Both the position numbers and the translations under genes were made by a program. Shown one piece after another: positions 43,201-53,638 of a stretch of DNA of 64,000 nucleotides (position 1 is the first letter of the stretch; each line of letters begins with the position of its first letter). The stretch is from NCBI GenBank assembly GCA_027972325.1, contig JAPMOS010000027.1, positions 62,001-126,000 on the forward strand, written 5' to 3'. Source of the stretch: Paratrimastix pyriformis (taxonomy: Eukaryota; Preaxostyla; Paratrimastigidae). The notes beneath the pieces are model-generated. The model saw nothing but the letters and a program-made list of their open reading frames with translations, did no database searches and was not told the origin of the DNA.

Positions 43201-46200
43201 GGACGGGCTCGTGCAGAAGGCCGGCGAGCTGGTGGTGGCCGGGCTGGTTGTGCCCAGCGAGCGGGCCCTGCTCTTCGACATGTTCGCATCCGCAAGGTCG
43301 CCTCCCGCCTCCCGTGATGATGTGGGTACCCGAAGCCGAGATGGGGGCTCCAGCACTGCTTGCTGTCCATCATGGGGCCTTCCTAGCTCAGTGGCGGAGC
43401 GTGTGCTTCGTAAGCACAAGGTCGAGGGTTCGATCCCCTCGGAAGGCTCACCTTTTTTCCCCCCTTCTTCTTGCCCCTGAAGCAATTTGCTCGAGGCCGG
43501 GCGGCAGTCGGCCTTCCTGATGACCTTGTTGGGGCAGCCCGTGAGCGAATTCTGTACGCCCCAGATGTCCCAGTACTTCGAGGTCGGTGCAAATGACACG
43601 ATATTATCAATTACCACATCATGATATTTTCGGCAGACGCGAACACTTCCACTCCCCTTCGCACGTCTGGTGACTGAAGAAGCCCCCCGTTCCGAGGTCC
43701 GGCGTCTCTCCCACCTTTTTCCCCTCCCTCCTCCCGACGACAATCTTTCTGGGCCCGACCGGACTCGAACTCTTCCTTCATCGGTTGTGGGCGGGGGCCA
43801 GCTGAGCGCCCTGCTGTCGATCATCCACTCGATCTTCAAGCGCGCCCCGAAGCCCCCGCCGCCGGAGGTCGACCTCACCCCCGCCTTCACCAACCCACTC
43901 CATCTCATCCCATCTCATCCCAACCATCCCAACTCGCTCATCTCATCCCATCCCATCCCAACCATCCCAACCCACTCCATCTCATCCCATCTCATCCCAA
44001 CCATCCCAACTCGCTCATCTCATCCCATCTCATCCCAACCATCCCAACTCGCTCATCTCATCCCATCTCATCCCAACCATCCCAACTCGCTCATCTCGTT
44101 GCCGCCGCCTTGGCCCCACGGCCACCACCAGCACATCCGCCCACTCGGGGTTCGGAGGAACATCACCACCAACCTCGGGGTTCGGAGGGATATCACCACC
44201 AGCACATCCGCACCAGCGTTCGTCACTATTCATCACCTTCATCCTTCTTCCGGTTCCCCCCACCCAGGCCATCCCGGCGGCCCCCGCTGCCTCGGGCCTG
44301 GCGGCCCCACCCGAGCGGCCCTACGCCCCCGAGAGCCACCCGTTGTACGGGCCCTTCATGCAGCTGGCCCCCAGCCTGCTGGCCCTCTGCCGGGCGGCCC
44401 ACATGTGCTGGCTGCCCGGCTCGGCCCCCGGCGGGTGCGCCCTGGCGGCCCTGGCCGACCAGCGGTGGCTCACCTGGCTCAACGCCCAGCCGCCCACCCT
44501 GTCCGTGGCTGTTGCCTGGGGGGATGGTGGTGTGTGTGTGTGTGTGGGGGGGTGCGCGGCGGGCGATGGGATGGACAAGATCGGTCAGGGTGATACGATG
44601 GGCGGTGTGACGTGGCGACGGTGGTGATGATGACGGGATGGGATGGTGATGATGATGGGACGATGGGACGATGGGACGATGGGATGCGCGGGTGTGATGA
44701 TGTGTAACCCGACCCCGTCCCGCGATTCCCGGTTCGGGCAAACCCCCGAGGCCTCACCCCAGGTTGCTGATTTCGGGGGTGGGGGTGTGGTGGTGGGCGG
44801 CAGGTACAAGACCCTGGGCCAGCTGGCCGAGCACCAGCTGCTGTACGCGGTGCCCGGGCTGCCCCAGGGGCTGCTCGAGAGCCTCCTGGGGCACATGGCC
44901 GTCCTGCCGGCACACAACGTGTCCCTCCTCATCCGCAACGCCCTTCGGCCCGTCTTCGCCCAGTGCCCCGGGCGCCTCTACGGGGCGCTCTGCGAGGCCT
45001 TGGTGCCCACCCTCGTGCCGCCCCTCATGAAGAGCCTCGGGGCCGCGTGGGCTCAGACCCAGGCCAGAAATGCAGCCCAGACGTCTGCAGTCCTGGTGGC
45101 GATGGAGATTGAGAGAGGAGGAGGAGGAGGGGGGGGGGGGGGGGGGGTCGACATGACGCAGGGCATATGACACATGCATTACCATTATTATCACCATCGT
45201 CAGCATCAGCATCACCGCCAGCATCACCCCACCACCACCACCATCGTTCATCTGGTCATCAGCATCGCCTTTTCACGACCCTGCAGGCCCTCGGGCCCCG
45301 TGGAGGAGGAGGTCGCCGCGGATGCGCTGCTGGTGGAGATGACCCGCGACGTGACCGACCTGCTCCTCGAGATCTCCGCCATCCCCGGTCCGTCCCCCGC
45401 CCCGCCCCGCCCCCCCTCCCAGCACACGCCCCTCCCAGCCCAGCCCAGCCGCCGCCTTTCTTTCGACGAGTTGACCGACGACCCGCCTGCGTGCCCTGCT
45501 CTGTGGGCTGCGGGGATGCGATCAGCCTCAGGGCCGGCAACGGCTGCCCGCCAAGACGGCTGCCGTCCTTGCACAGCCGGTCCGTACGCCCCCCCCCGCC
45601 CCCCCACTCGCACCCTGCCCCTGCCCCTGCATCGCCACCTCATTTCCTGCTCTGTTCCGACTGGGCGTCGGTGGCGGCGCGGCGGCAGGGTGCCGGGTGG
45701 GCTGGCGATGGGCCTCGGGCTGCCCGACTCCAAGACCGCCCTCCGCATCATGCCCGTCGTGGGCCGCATCTTCGCCCTCGCAAAGAGTCCGCCCACCGCC
45801 CCCAACCCCAACCCCGCCCCTCATGCGAGCCCAGAACAAGGGTCCCTCGCTCCGTGTGGGTTCGCCTCAACTCTCTGCCCCTTTGCCTCTTGGGTCCTCG
45901 CCCTCCTCCCCGGACCAGCCCAACCTGCCTCTCTCATTTTCCGGGACCTCCCTCCCCATCGCCCTGGTCGGTCGCGCCCTCATCCCCGGGGGGTTGAGCA
46001 GACCAGCCCAACCTGCAGCTGATCCTGAGCCGCGACCTGGTGCAGAGCCTGCTCTCGGCCCTGGCCTGGCCACAGAACCACAACAACGAGGCCCCTGGTC
46101 CGGAGCGCCCTCAGCTTTGACCCAGCGCTCAACCACGGGACGCTCTACCACGGGGCGCTATAACCCAAAGGGGGGGGCTCGCCAACGATGGGCATTCTCC

Positions 46201-46960
46201 TTGATGATGCTTGTTTGCTGGCCGTCGTGTGTGGCCGACGGCGGTGGGTGGGGGCAGTTTGGACTGCTGCGGGACTGCTTCATGGCCTTCACGGACCCGG
46301 TCGTGCAGATCCTGCTCCAGCTGCCCGGCGCCACCCCCGGCATCCTCAAGGTCCGCCCATGCCCCTCCCCCTCCTCCCATGGCCCCCGCCGCCACTCGTT
46401 GTCACACGCACAGCACGGTCCCCCGTTTGCCGCTGCCGCTTGCCGCTGTTGCTCTGCTGGTGCTGGTGCTGGTGCTGGTGCTGGTGCTGGTGCTGGTGCT
46501 GGTGGTGCTGGTGCTGGTGCTGGTGCTGCAGTTGGTGAGGCAGCGACTGGGCGAGCTGACCACACCCAACCCTGCATCATCGCTTCTCCTCCCCCTCCCC
46601 CCCTCCCTCCCCACCCCCACCCTCTCGTGGCCAGCAACTGTACGGGGACCTTCTGCTCAAGCAGGCCTCGGACCGCGAGCAGAAGCTGATCCTGAAGAAG
46701 TTTTGGACCGACCTCAGGGTCCGTCTCCTGCCTGCTTGGCTCCCCTGCGCCCACCACCCTCCCCCAACACCAGCCATCCGTACCCTCATGCCTCGTCGCC
46801 ATCACAGCTCGGCGGCGCGCCCACGGGTCGGCCTGGGAGCAAGCCGCTGACGGGGATCACCAACCGGGCCCTGGGCCAGCAGCCCCGCGAGGCCCACAGC
46901 TGGCTGGGCGACGACGCGGCCCCGGGCATCCTCAGCGCACTCTTCCACGAGCAGCACTGA
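36465..46960 (+). CDS. XPO5: Exportin-5 (karyopherin-beta nuclear export receptor)
   Basis: RanGTP-dependent export receptor of the exportin-5/HASTY family, which carries double-stranded RNAs such as pre-miRNA and tRNA and some proteins (family knowledge). Exons 36465-36758 and 36808-36918 and the start of exon 3 at 36952 are secure. The importin-beta N-terminal region reads [20 protein letters not shown] and [18 protein letters not shown], then WPELFDTL joined to QQLPSFW across a 33-nt intron. Later exonic patches in order include [20 protein letters not shown] (39158), [19 protein letters not shown] (39720), [18 protein letters not shown] (41029), [16 protein letters not shown] (41797), [16 protein letters not shown] (42925), [20 protein letters not shown] (43490), [12 protein letters not shown] (43810), [18 protein letters not shown] (44337), [20 protein letters not shown] (44803), [11 protein letters not shown] (45359), [17 protein letters not shown] (46277) and the end [16 protein letters not shown] with stop at 46958. 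Introns hold a tRNA gene, LINE debris and many minisatellites. Most inner exon ends are approximate. Confidence 0.85.
37857..38940 (-). mobile_element. Array of about four 5'-truncated LINE-like copies with (GA)n tails
   Basis: In an exportin-5 intron the sequence (TC)n-ATATTCCGGAAAACCGAGCC recurs at about 37860, 37921, 38262 and 38802. Read on the minus strand each copy is a 5'-truncated 3' end that finishes in a (GA)n tail. The longer copies carry the end of an [43 protein letters not shown] and, in a second copy, [20 protein letters not shown] with [19 protein letters not shown]. The pattern of a Phe-Gly-x-Leu-Gly motif and a simple-repeat tail fits a non-LTR retrotransposon. Copies lie head to tail, each next to a TC tract. 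Further copy at 56175-56385. Confidence 0.6.
38968..39077. repeat. (CCAT)n microsatellite
   Basis: About twenty-five CCAT/CCGT tetranucleotides directly after the LINE-like array in the same exportin-5 intron. Confidence 0.9.
40213..40545. repeat. Compound (ATC)n minisatellite
   Basis: CATCATC, CATCATCCAATCATC and CATCAATCACCATCAAT units, with an internal higher-order duplication of about 95 bp (compare 40322-40430 with 40420-40530). It lies in an exportin-5 intron and is not coding. Confidence 0.88.
42255..42712. repeat. Adjacent GC-rich and CATGGCTC/CGTGGCTC minisatellites
   Basis: First GCACTGCCCC and CCCGCACCGGCA units (about 42260-42575), then about fifteen 9-base units TCATGGCTC or TCGTGGCTC (about 42577-42712). 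Both lie in the exportin-5 intron before the exon reading [19 protein letters not shown]. Both strands have long open frames only because of the repeat. Confidence 0.9.
43377..43448 (+). tRNA. tRNA-Thr (anticodon CGT) nested in an exportin-5 intron
   Basis: 72-nt cloverleaf. Acceptor stem GCCTTCC pairs with GGAAGGC (43441-43447). D stem GCTC/GAGC, anticodon stem TGTGC/GCACA with loop TTCGTAA (anticodon CGT, reads ACG), T stem GAGGG/CCCTC with loop TTCGATC. A box (TAGCTCAGTGGC) and B box (GGTTCGATCCC) are good Pol III promoters. A T6 terminator follows at about 43453-43458. No intron. It lies on the same strand as exportin-5 between the exons [15 protein letters not shown] and [13 protein letters not shown]. 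Confidence 0.95.
43900..44100. repeat. 38-bp minisatellite (CTCATCCCATCTCATCCCAA units)
   Basis: About five units with slips (…CCAACCATCCCAACTCG…) in an exportin-5 intron after the exon [13 protein letters not shown] second small repeat, CTCGGGGTTCGGAGG, occurs twice at about 44144-44190. Confidence 0.85.
46448..46537. repeat. (GGTGCT)n array
   Basis: Fourteen or so hexamers in an exportin-5 intron near the 3' end of the gene, between [15 protein letters not shown] and the exon reading [20 protein letters not shown]. Confidence 0.9.
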
Positions 46961-47430
46961 TGAGCATCCCCATGACCGCAGGCTGCCCCAGATGGGGCCG
47001 GCAAAGGTGCCTGTGATGACGCGCACCATCCTTTGTGACCACCAGCCGGCCGGTGGCCGCGGGTGCCGGCGAGTGATCGAAGCGCCAACCACCTGCATCG
47101 GATCGGAACCCTCCCCGGGCGGAAGGACACACCTTCCGCATTCCGCGGGCGACTGCCCTGCCTGCCGGGGCCGTCTGGGCGAATCGGTTTGAAAAGCGCC
47201 TCCGCCTCTCCAAGAAGCGACGCCATGAACCCCACAGAGACCCCCCTGTTGTCTGCCCTGGGGGTGAGTGGAGGGGGAGGGGGCAGGTGGGTTGGAAACA
47301 GCGGTCGTCCACTCGCCACCGATCCGCACGGGATGCCAAACAGCCCGCAAAATACACATCCCATCCCGCCGCATCCCCCCCCATCCTCATCATCGCCGCG
47401 GGGCCCATCCCGTCACACCCTCATCGGCCT
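46961..47430. other. Interval after exportin-5 with no assigned gene
   Basis: Contains the 3' UTR of exportin-5 and perhaps the last exon(s) of the minus-strand gene to the right. Several minus-strand frames are open but none has family similarity. A short plus-strand frame starting MNPTETPLLSALG at 47225, followed by GTGAGT, looks like a possible first exon but lacks further support. Confidence 0.4.
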
Positions 47431-50400
47431 CGCCGTCACCGGGGCCCATACCCACTCGCGGGCCCCGAACCGGAGGCGGCCCTCGGTCTGCCACCACCGG
47501 CGGGCGGCCGGGTCGGTCCACTGGCCCGGTCGAAGTGGATGCAGATGGCCTCAGGCTGGCCCGTCTGGCGCCGGATGCCCAGCGTCACCGAGATCCCTGC
47601 GGGGGGGAGGGGGGAGGGGAGGGGAGGAGGGGACGGAGCACGATGCGCGGGGATGAAGAGGTCGCGCTGGGAGGTGGTGTGCAGCTATCAACCACGCTCC
47701 GCGAACCAGGGGGAGGAGGGAGGGAGGGAGGGAGGGAGGGAGGAGGAGGAGGGAGGAGGAGGAGGAGGGGCACTGGCGACTGACCGGGGACCTCGAGGGG
47801 CTGGAGGGAGGTCTCAAACAGCTTCGGGTCCTGCGAGAAGGCGAAGGGGCGGCGCCGGGGAAAGAGAAGGGGTGAGGTCAGTCCCCTCACCCACCTCACG
47901 GGCCCACCAACCAGGGGTGGTCTTGGCGAAGGAGGGCGGGTGCGGACCCGGATGCTGAAGTTGGCGCGGAGTGGGGTCGATGTGCAGTCAAAGACCAGCG
48001 GGCCCTCGCCCGGCTGGGGGGCCATGCTATGCACCCCGAGCACGGCCGCCCGCAGCTCCTCCTTGCTCTTCAGGTGCGCACGGGTGGCCCCGCCCCGCCC
48101 CCGCCAGCGGTGGTGTGCGGGCGCGCCAGCGGGTATCGGGCGAGAGGCCGGGGCCAGCCGGCAGCATGAGGGCGGGCGAGGGTGCCGGCCAGGGGATCGC
48201 GGCCCTGGCTGGGGACATCCACTCGGAGGGCGGCGGCCAGCCGTCCTGCGGGGACACCGAGAGAAACAGGTTCTGCTGGGGCAGGAAGACCGCCTGCTGG
48301 GCATCGGGCTCCTCGCCGGCCGTCGCCGTCTGTGGTGGTGTCTGGATGTCGCCCATCCGCAGGGCCGATGTGCTGTGGCGCAGGGGGCTGGCGAAGCGGG
48401 GGGTTGTTGGGCCGCCACGCCGAGGGCGCGGGGTGCGCGGCGGGGAGGACAGCGGCGGCGAGGCGACCGTGAAGGAGGGTGGCGAGAGGGACGCCCCAGG
48501 GCTGGCGGTGGCAACGGGGGATGGGGCGGTGGAGGCCGGGGTGGTGGAGGCCGGGGTGGTGGAGGCCGGGGTGGTGGCTGGTGCGGGGAACAGCAGCCTG
48601 GCGATGTGACGCACGGCGAGGGGCGGGGTGGTCAGCTGAGTGGACGAGGGCGGTCGGGGCGGCGACGGTGGGACCGGCCCGGGGGAGGGTGCGGCCACAG
48701 GCACGGGCGGGGTGGGGCTGAGGGAGGCGAGGGACCGCGGGGTTCGCTGGGGCGGGCAGCAGGGGGGTCGGACTGTGGTGTGTCTTGCCGGGGGGGAGCC
48801 ACCAGGGGCGATGGCGGCTCTCCCCCCCCGGGTGGTATCGATGCCGGCACCGGGGCAGCGGCGACCCTCGGAGGGGATGTCGGCTGCTGCAGCATGGCGG
48901 CGGTGTCTGGCGGCGGTTCTGCTGCTGGGATCGCCCATGGGTCCTGATGTTCGTCCAGCACGGGCGCGGAGGGGGCGGCGACTGTTTGCGGCGGGCGCTG
49001 GTCATCGCACTGGCACTGGGGCCCGGCGGGGTGCTGGTGGGCTGCGGGTCAGAAAGGGCCGCGGCTGGGGGCGAGTCGGGCGGCGGGCGGCCCCTCAGCC
49101 GACCGTGCCAGCACAGCCAGCCGGACGGGGGCGGGGCCGGAGCAAGGGGTGGGGACAGGGCCGGCTCGGCGGGTAGCGGCGGGTCTTGGGGCCGAGTCGG
49201 GAGTGCGGGTGGTTGCGGCGGCTCGTGGGGCACCCGAGTTCGTTGGCGAGGCGGCGGGGAAGATGGGGCCGGGGCGGCGGGGGGTGAGGGTGACGTCGGC
49301 GGACCCGGCGACCGCATGGGAGAGGGCGTCGTCGTGAGGGGCGTCGTGAGGATGGGCGGGGACCCTCCAGATTCGGGGGTGGCAGGGGTGGTGGTGGTGA
49401 CGGCGGGGGAACGGCGAAGGTGCGCCGAGGGGCGGCAGGACGCGGGCCCCGACGGCCGTGGTGAAGGGCCGGTCCAGATCCGCGAAGGGCAGCGCCTGCA
49501 GGCTGGCCGAGGTGTGCGCGCGGGGGGCAGCCCGGGGCCGAGGGAGGCGGCAGGGCGCGACGGGCCTCCGGGGGCTGGGCGGATGCTCCACCAGGACGAA
49601 GGCCGTGAAGATGCGGGCGAGGGGCTCGAGCAGAGCCCCGAAGTGGTCCGGCCGGGTGAAGAACTCGGTGGCCGTGATGGTGGGCATGGGGGTGGTGCCC
49701 AGGGCCCGGCTCGCGTCCATGGCCGCCAGGAGCCGGGCGATCTCCTGCGGGCTGTCGAGGCCACCCCGCAGCCACCAAAGAGGCCGGGAGGAGACGGGCC
49801 GGATGGGAAGGTGAGGGGGCGGGGATGTAAGGCCGGCCAGAGTCACGCAAGCAGACAGGCAGCGGGTTTCGCAGCATCATCACCCCCGAAGGATCCTAAG
49901 GGGCGGACCTCTTCTTGGGGCACAGCAGCAGCATCACCTGCGGCGTGGAGGAGACGCAAACAGGTGAAGACCCCAAGTCGCCACACACCCGCCCCTGTCC
50001 CGTCTGCCGCCTCCACCCTGGCCCACCCTGGCCCACCCTGGCCCACCGAGGCCGTGGGGTGGGAGAGGGGATGCGGCAAGAAAGCGGACCGCTGTGACGA
50101 TGGGCCTGGACAGGACGTTGGTCTTGCCTGGGTCGAACACCCGGAAACAGACTGCAGTCGCAGGCCAGGAGGAGGGAGGAGGGGGGAGGGGCGAAGCGCG
50201 CGAGGGGAAGAGCGGGCCGAGTGAGAGGCGTCAAAGGAAGGGGGCATAACCTCAGGTCCCCGGTCTTCGGCCGTTGTGCAAAGGGGAAACAGCACAGCCG
50301 AGACAGACAGGTGTGCAAAAGGGGGGAAACACAGCACAGGCGAGGGACAGACACCTCAGGTGGGCCGCGGGGACCCCGTTCTCGTCGTCAGGCAGGTCGG

Positions 50401-51660
50401 CGGCGAAGCTGCCCGCGACGAGGCCCACCTGGGTCAGGTAGAGCCGGTCCCGCTCCAGGAAGTTGAGCCCCTCGAAGAGGCGCTCCACCAGCGACGGGTT
50501 GCTGCCCAAAACCAAAACGATCCGCAGAACGGCGTGTGCGTGCGTGCGTGTCAAGCGAATGGCTTGCCCATCAAATACCGTGACGGATTGTTGTCCAAAC
50601 GACCTCCAACTCTGGGTGTCGGGGCTTGTGTCTGGCACAGAGGGCTGGGGCGGAGAGCCTGCACGTGTCCAGCTGGAAGGAAGCGGACCTGATACCCATG
50701 GACCCCATGAGCTTAATCCAATCGCCCATCCCCATGGGGTCGCCCAGTCGCGGCGGGTCCCGAACTCGCCTCAGCCGGGCGACCAGCGCATGGGCCTGGG
50801 CGTCCGTGACTACATGATGGGGCCGGAGGGATGCCGATGGGGGGAGGGGTTTGGGGGATGCTGGACGGGGTGGGTGGTGGGGGAGCGAGTGGAAAGGGAA
50901 TGCGGACGGTGCGACTCGCTCTTGAAGAACTCGAACTCGTCGCGGATGGGCAGCGGGCCGCGGGGGCTGCGGGCGACGCTTTGAGTCGATGGCCGGGGAG
51001 CGGCGGCGGCAGGGGAGCCAGCCGGGGACCGGATGCGGGCCGAGGCGGACAGGTATTGGCGGAAGGCCCGATCCGCGTCCGCGCTGCCCCACGGGAGGCC
51101 CCAGTGAGGGAAAGTGTGAACGAGAAGGCTGAACGAGCTCGCACCGTTCCGTCTCGCATGCCCAACCTCGGTCATTGTGATGCCGGTGTACCCGCCTGTC
51201 ATGTAACTCGAAGTTGTGCCGGCACCCCCCCCCCCCCCCCCCCCCCCCCCCCGACAGACCTCGAGCGGCGAGGGGCGGCTTCTTGTTGGGATGCACGACC
51301 TGGGCCACCTTGCTGACGGCCCCAAGGGACTTGGACAGGAACCGGGGGAGAATGGCGCCGCGTCTTGTCGTTCCTGTTCGCGTACAGGCAGAGGCTCAGC
51401 GGGTGGTCATCACCGGGGAAGGTCGACCTTCTGCCAGAGGGCCGTTTCAATCCGGGTCCGCTTCTCGACCACCTCGCGCCATCTCTGTTGCCACTGAACA
51501 AAAGTCGCAGGCTCGTCATCGGAAGGCGATCCCCCGGGTTGTTCGCTCTTCTCCCCTTGGTGGTGCGAGCGGTAGAGAGAAAACTCGAGCTGATCGAGCT
51601 CCTCATCGAGGAATTGTGGAAACTCAAAACAAATGTGCCGCCAGCAGATTTTCCGCATAT
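47430..51660 (-). CDS. Unrecognised multi-exon, Pro-rich protein
   Basis: A series of minus-strand exons with coherent, non-repetitive protein: MRKICWRHICFEFPQFLDEE and FVQWQQRWREVVEKRTRIE (start candidate ATG at 51658), SLGAVSKVAQVVHPNKK, LPIRDEFEFFKSES, GDWIKLMGSMGIRSASFQLD, PSLVERLFEGLNFLERDRLY, EIARLLAAMDASRALG, TATEFFTRPDHFGALLEPLA, a long Pro/Ser/Ala-rich stretch (about 48340-49500), AVFLPQQNLFLSVSPQDGW, KSKEELRAAVLGVHSM, FSQDPKLFETSLQPLEVPG and ISVTLGIRRQTGQPEAICIH. I do not recognise the family. There is no signal peptide or TM segment, so a large cytosolic or nuclear protein is likely. Exon limits and both gene ends are approximate; the 3' end may reach left of 47430. Confidence 0.55.
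51225..51253. repeat. Poly-C (plus strand) tract
   Basis: Nearly thirty C on the plus strand, so G in the transcript of the minus-strand gene, just after the exon VVHPNKKPPLAAR. It is an exception to the usual poly-C-in-transcript orientation. Confidence 0.85.
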
Positions 51661-52073
51661 GCGGAGCGGAAAACCCTGTTCAGACACAGCTGGATCATCT
51701 CTAAAGCACTGTGGTGGAACACATTTATCCGGAAGTTCCGACAGACCGCGTTGCTCAGCTGCGATTCTGATCGATTCCCCCCTCCAAAAACTTTCTGATT
51801 TGCGTCGTCTTTTCTTTCCAGGTCGATTCATCCATGCACACCCGGCAGGGCCGACCGTTCTATGAAAATAGCGGACAGAACCGTGACTCGCTCTCCCCGA
51901 AGCGCACGCACGATGTTAAGTTGGAATAATGTAAATGACAGGTTAACACAGAGAAGGGTGTGAGATTGAAGAAACAGGAGAGGAAGGAGGAGGTTCCGGC
52001 AAAAAAATCTCAAACCGAGACGAAATACGATGAATCGTCTGAAAGATCCCCAACAGGCACAGCAAAAACACGA

Positions 52074-53574
52074 TCACTTGGCCACGGTCTCTCGAAGAGC
52101 CCGCCCGGTCCACTCGATGACTTTGTCCACATCGACCGTCATCGAGTTCTCGTGGTTGGCCCCGGGGACCCGAAATCCATAGTAGGGCAGCCCGAGGTTG
52201 GCCGCCAGGGAGGCATAGCAGGCATTGGGGTCGTCTTTCATGAATTCGACGACAGGCGTTCCCGGCTGGGTGTAGAGGATGTTGGTCAGGCCCGCCCCGT
52301 GCGGCCCCACAATCACACGGGCTCGGCGGAACATATTGATCGTGTCGATCAGCTGCGTGCGTGCGGAGGAGAGGAGTTTCGTCAGGAACATGGGACCGGC
52401 GTGCATGACTCGTGCGGCTAAGACCCCACCCGCCACAGACCGAGAGCGAGGTGAACTCGACCACGGGGTACGTATCGCCGAACTGCTCCCTCAGGGCCTC
52501 CATCACCTCGGCGTGGTTGATGACGCGCCGTTTGCCCCCCCGCCGGATGACCACGATCTCCCGCTGGGGCTGGGGCTGTGTCTCCTGCAGGACGCCCCGT
52601 TGGGCCATGGCGGCGTAGATGACGTCCCGCATCTCGAGCAGCAGGCGGGGCACGTTTTGGCCACAGGGGACCGGGGCAGGGACGATGATCTGGGGCGCCA
52701 GGACGTGGACCGAGTCGGGGATCAGCACGGCCTGTGGGAAGAGCCCCAGGAGGTCGAGGTACTCCCGGAAGAAGGGCCGGTCCCAGTACGAGATGATGAT
52801 CCTCATCTCCGGGTGGGCCAGCAGCGTTTCCCGGACCATCATCAGTCTGGGTACATTCTCTGCAGAAGAAAAGGTCAGGCTATGGGGGCGGGGGGCAGGG
52901 AGACGAACCGAGGACCCAATGGAAATATCCTTCAATCCAAAGACTTCAAGCCTGGGAAATGGAAAAATAGTGGCGGGAGGAGCATCCAGACGTTCTCATG
53001 AGCACCACGGGGCTATCGAAGGTGTACCCACGCAGGATACCGGGCGAGGCGACAATCTCCGGATGATCGTGGAAATAGGCTTCTGTGCATCCAACCCGGG
53101 TGCGGAAGTAATGGGTGGAAGTGTACGGTCCGTCAATGTCCGGGGAGATCCCCATGAAAAACTGCTAGCCAGGCAGTATACTTCCACTCGGCGACCGGCT
53201 GGAAATCGATGGGCCACTTGGCATAATCATCGGGCGACATGTGAGGTTGAAGAAGAGGTGTGTGACATTATTGTCATATTGTGGAAGGTGGTACACAGTG
53301 ACGGTGGAAGAATTGAAGCCGCCCGCAGAAGGTCGGATTCATCGAAGTGAGTCAAAGGGACCATGGACGCTGGTGGTTCCCCTCCGACAATACGAAGAGC
53401 TCTGTCTAAATCGCCTGGTTTCAGGAGTGGGATGGGCGGAGGTGGCGGAGGGCGCGAAAAAGCGACTGAGGAACTTCCACGGGGGGCATTGGTGTTCATT
53501 ATGCCAGCGAGCATGCCTGCCAGTGCCAGTACGCCCAGAAGGGTGACCAGGACGACAGAATCCTTTTGGATCAT
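52074..53574 (-). CDS. GT61-family glycosyltransferase (DUF563), type II membrane protein
   Basis: Glycosyltransferase of family GT61 (EOGT / plant xylosyl- and arabinosyltransferase relatives), expected in the Golgi or ER lumen. Start at ATG 53574: MIQKDSVVLVTLLGVLALAG gives an N-terminal signal anchor, then a Pro-rich stem. Middle exons read YTSTHYFRTRVGCTEAYFHD (about 53000-53155). Secure exons are 52441-52859 (NVPRLMMVRETLLAHPEMRI; REIVVIRRGGKRRVINHAEV) and 52074-52352 (LIDTINMFRRARVIVGPHGA with GLTNILYTQPGTPVVEF), separated by an 88-nt GT-AG intron and ending at TGA 52074. RVIVGPHGAGLTN is the family hallmark. Exon joins between 52860 and 53260 are unresolved. Substrate cannot be told. 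Confidence 0.87.
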
Positions 53575-53638
53575 CTGCCCAGCTGATAACGTTAGCCTCC
53601 TCCCCCCTAATGGTTCTCGTCCCTTTCCGGGTTAATCA
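53575..53638. promoter_or_regulatory. 64-bp divergent promoter interval
   Basis: Only 64 bp lie between the start codons of the GT61 gene (minus, 53574) and the Fritz-like gene (plus, 53639), the second such compact divergent pair in the window. No clear TATA box. Confidence 0.5.

Noticed and set aside
43735-43800. Possible minus-strand tRNA B box (GAGTTCGAGTCC)
   Set aside because: No T stem pairs around it and no acceptor stem or A box at the right distance; it overlaps the exon before [10 protein letters not shown].
47940-50224. Long plus-strand Gly/Arg-rich frames opposite the unrecognised minus-strand gene
   Set aside because: Composition is the mirror of the Pro/Ala-rich minus-strand coding sequence, and there is no motif.
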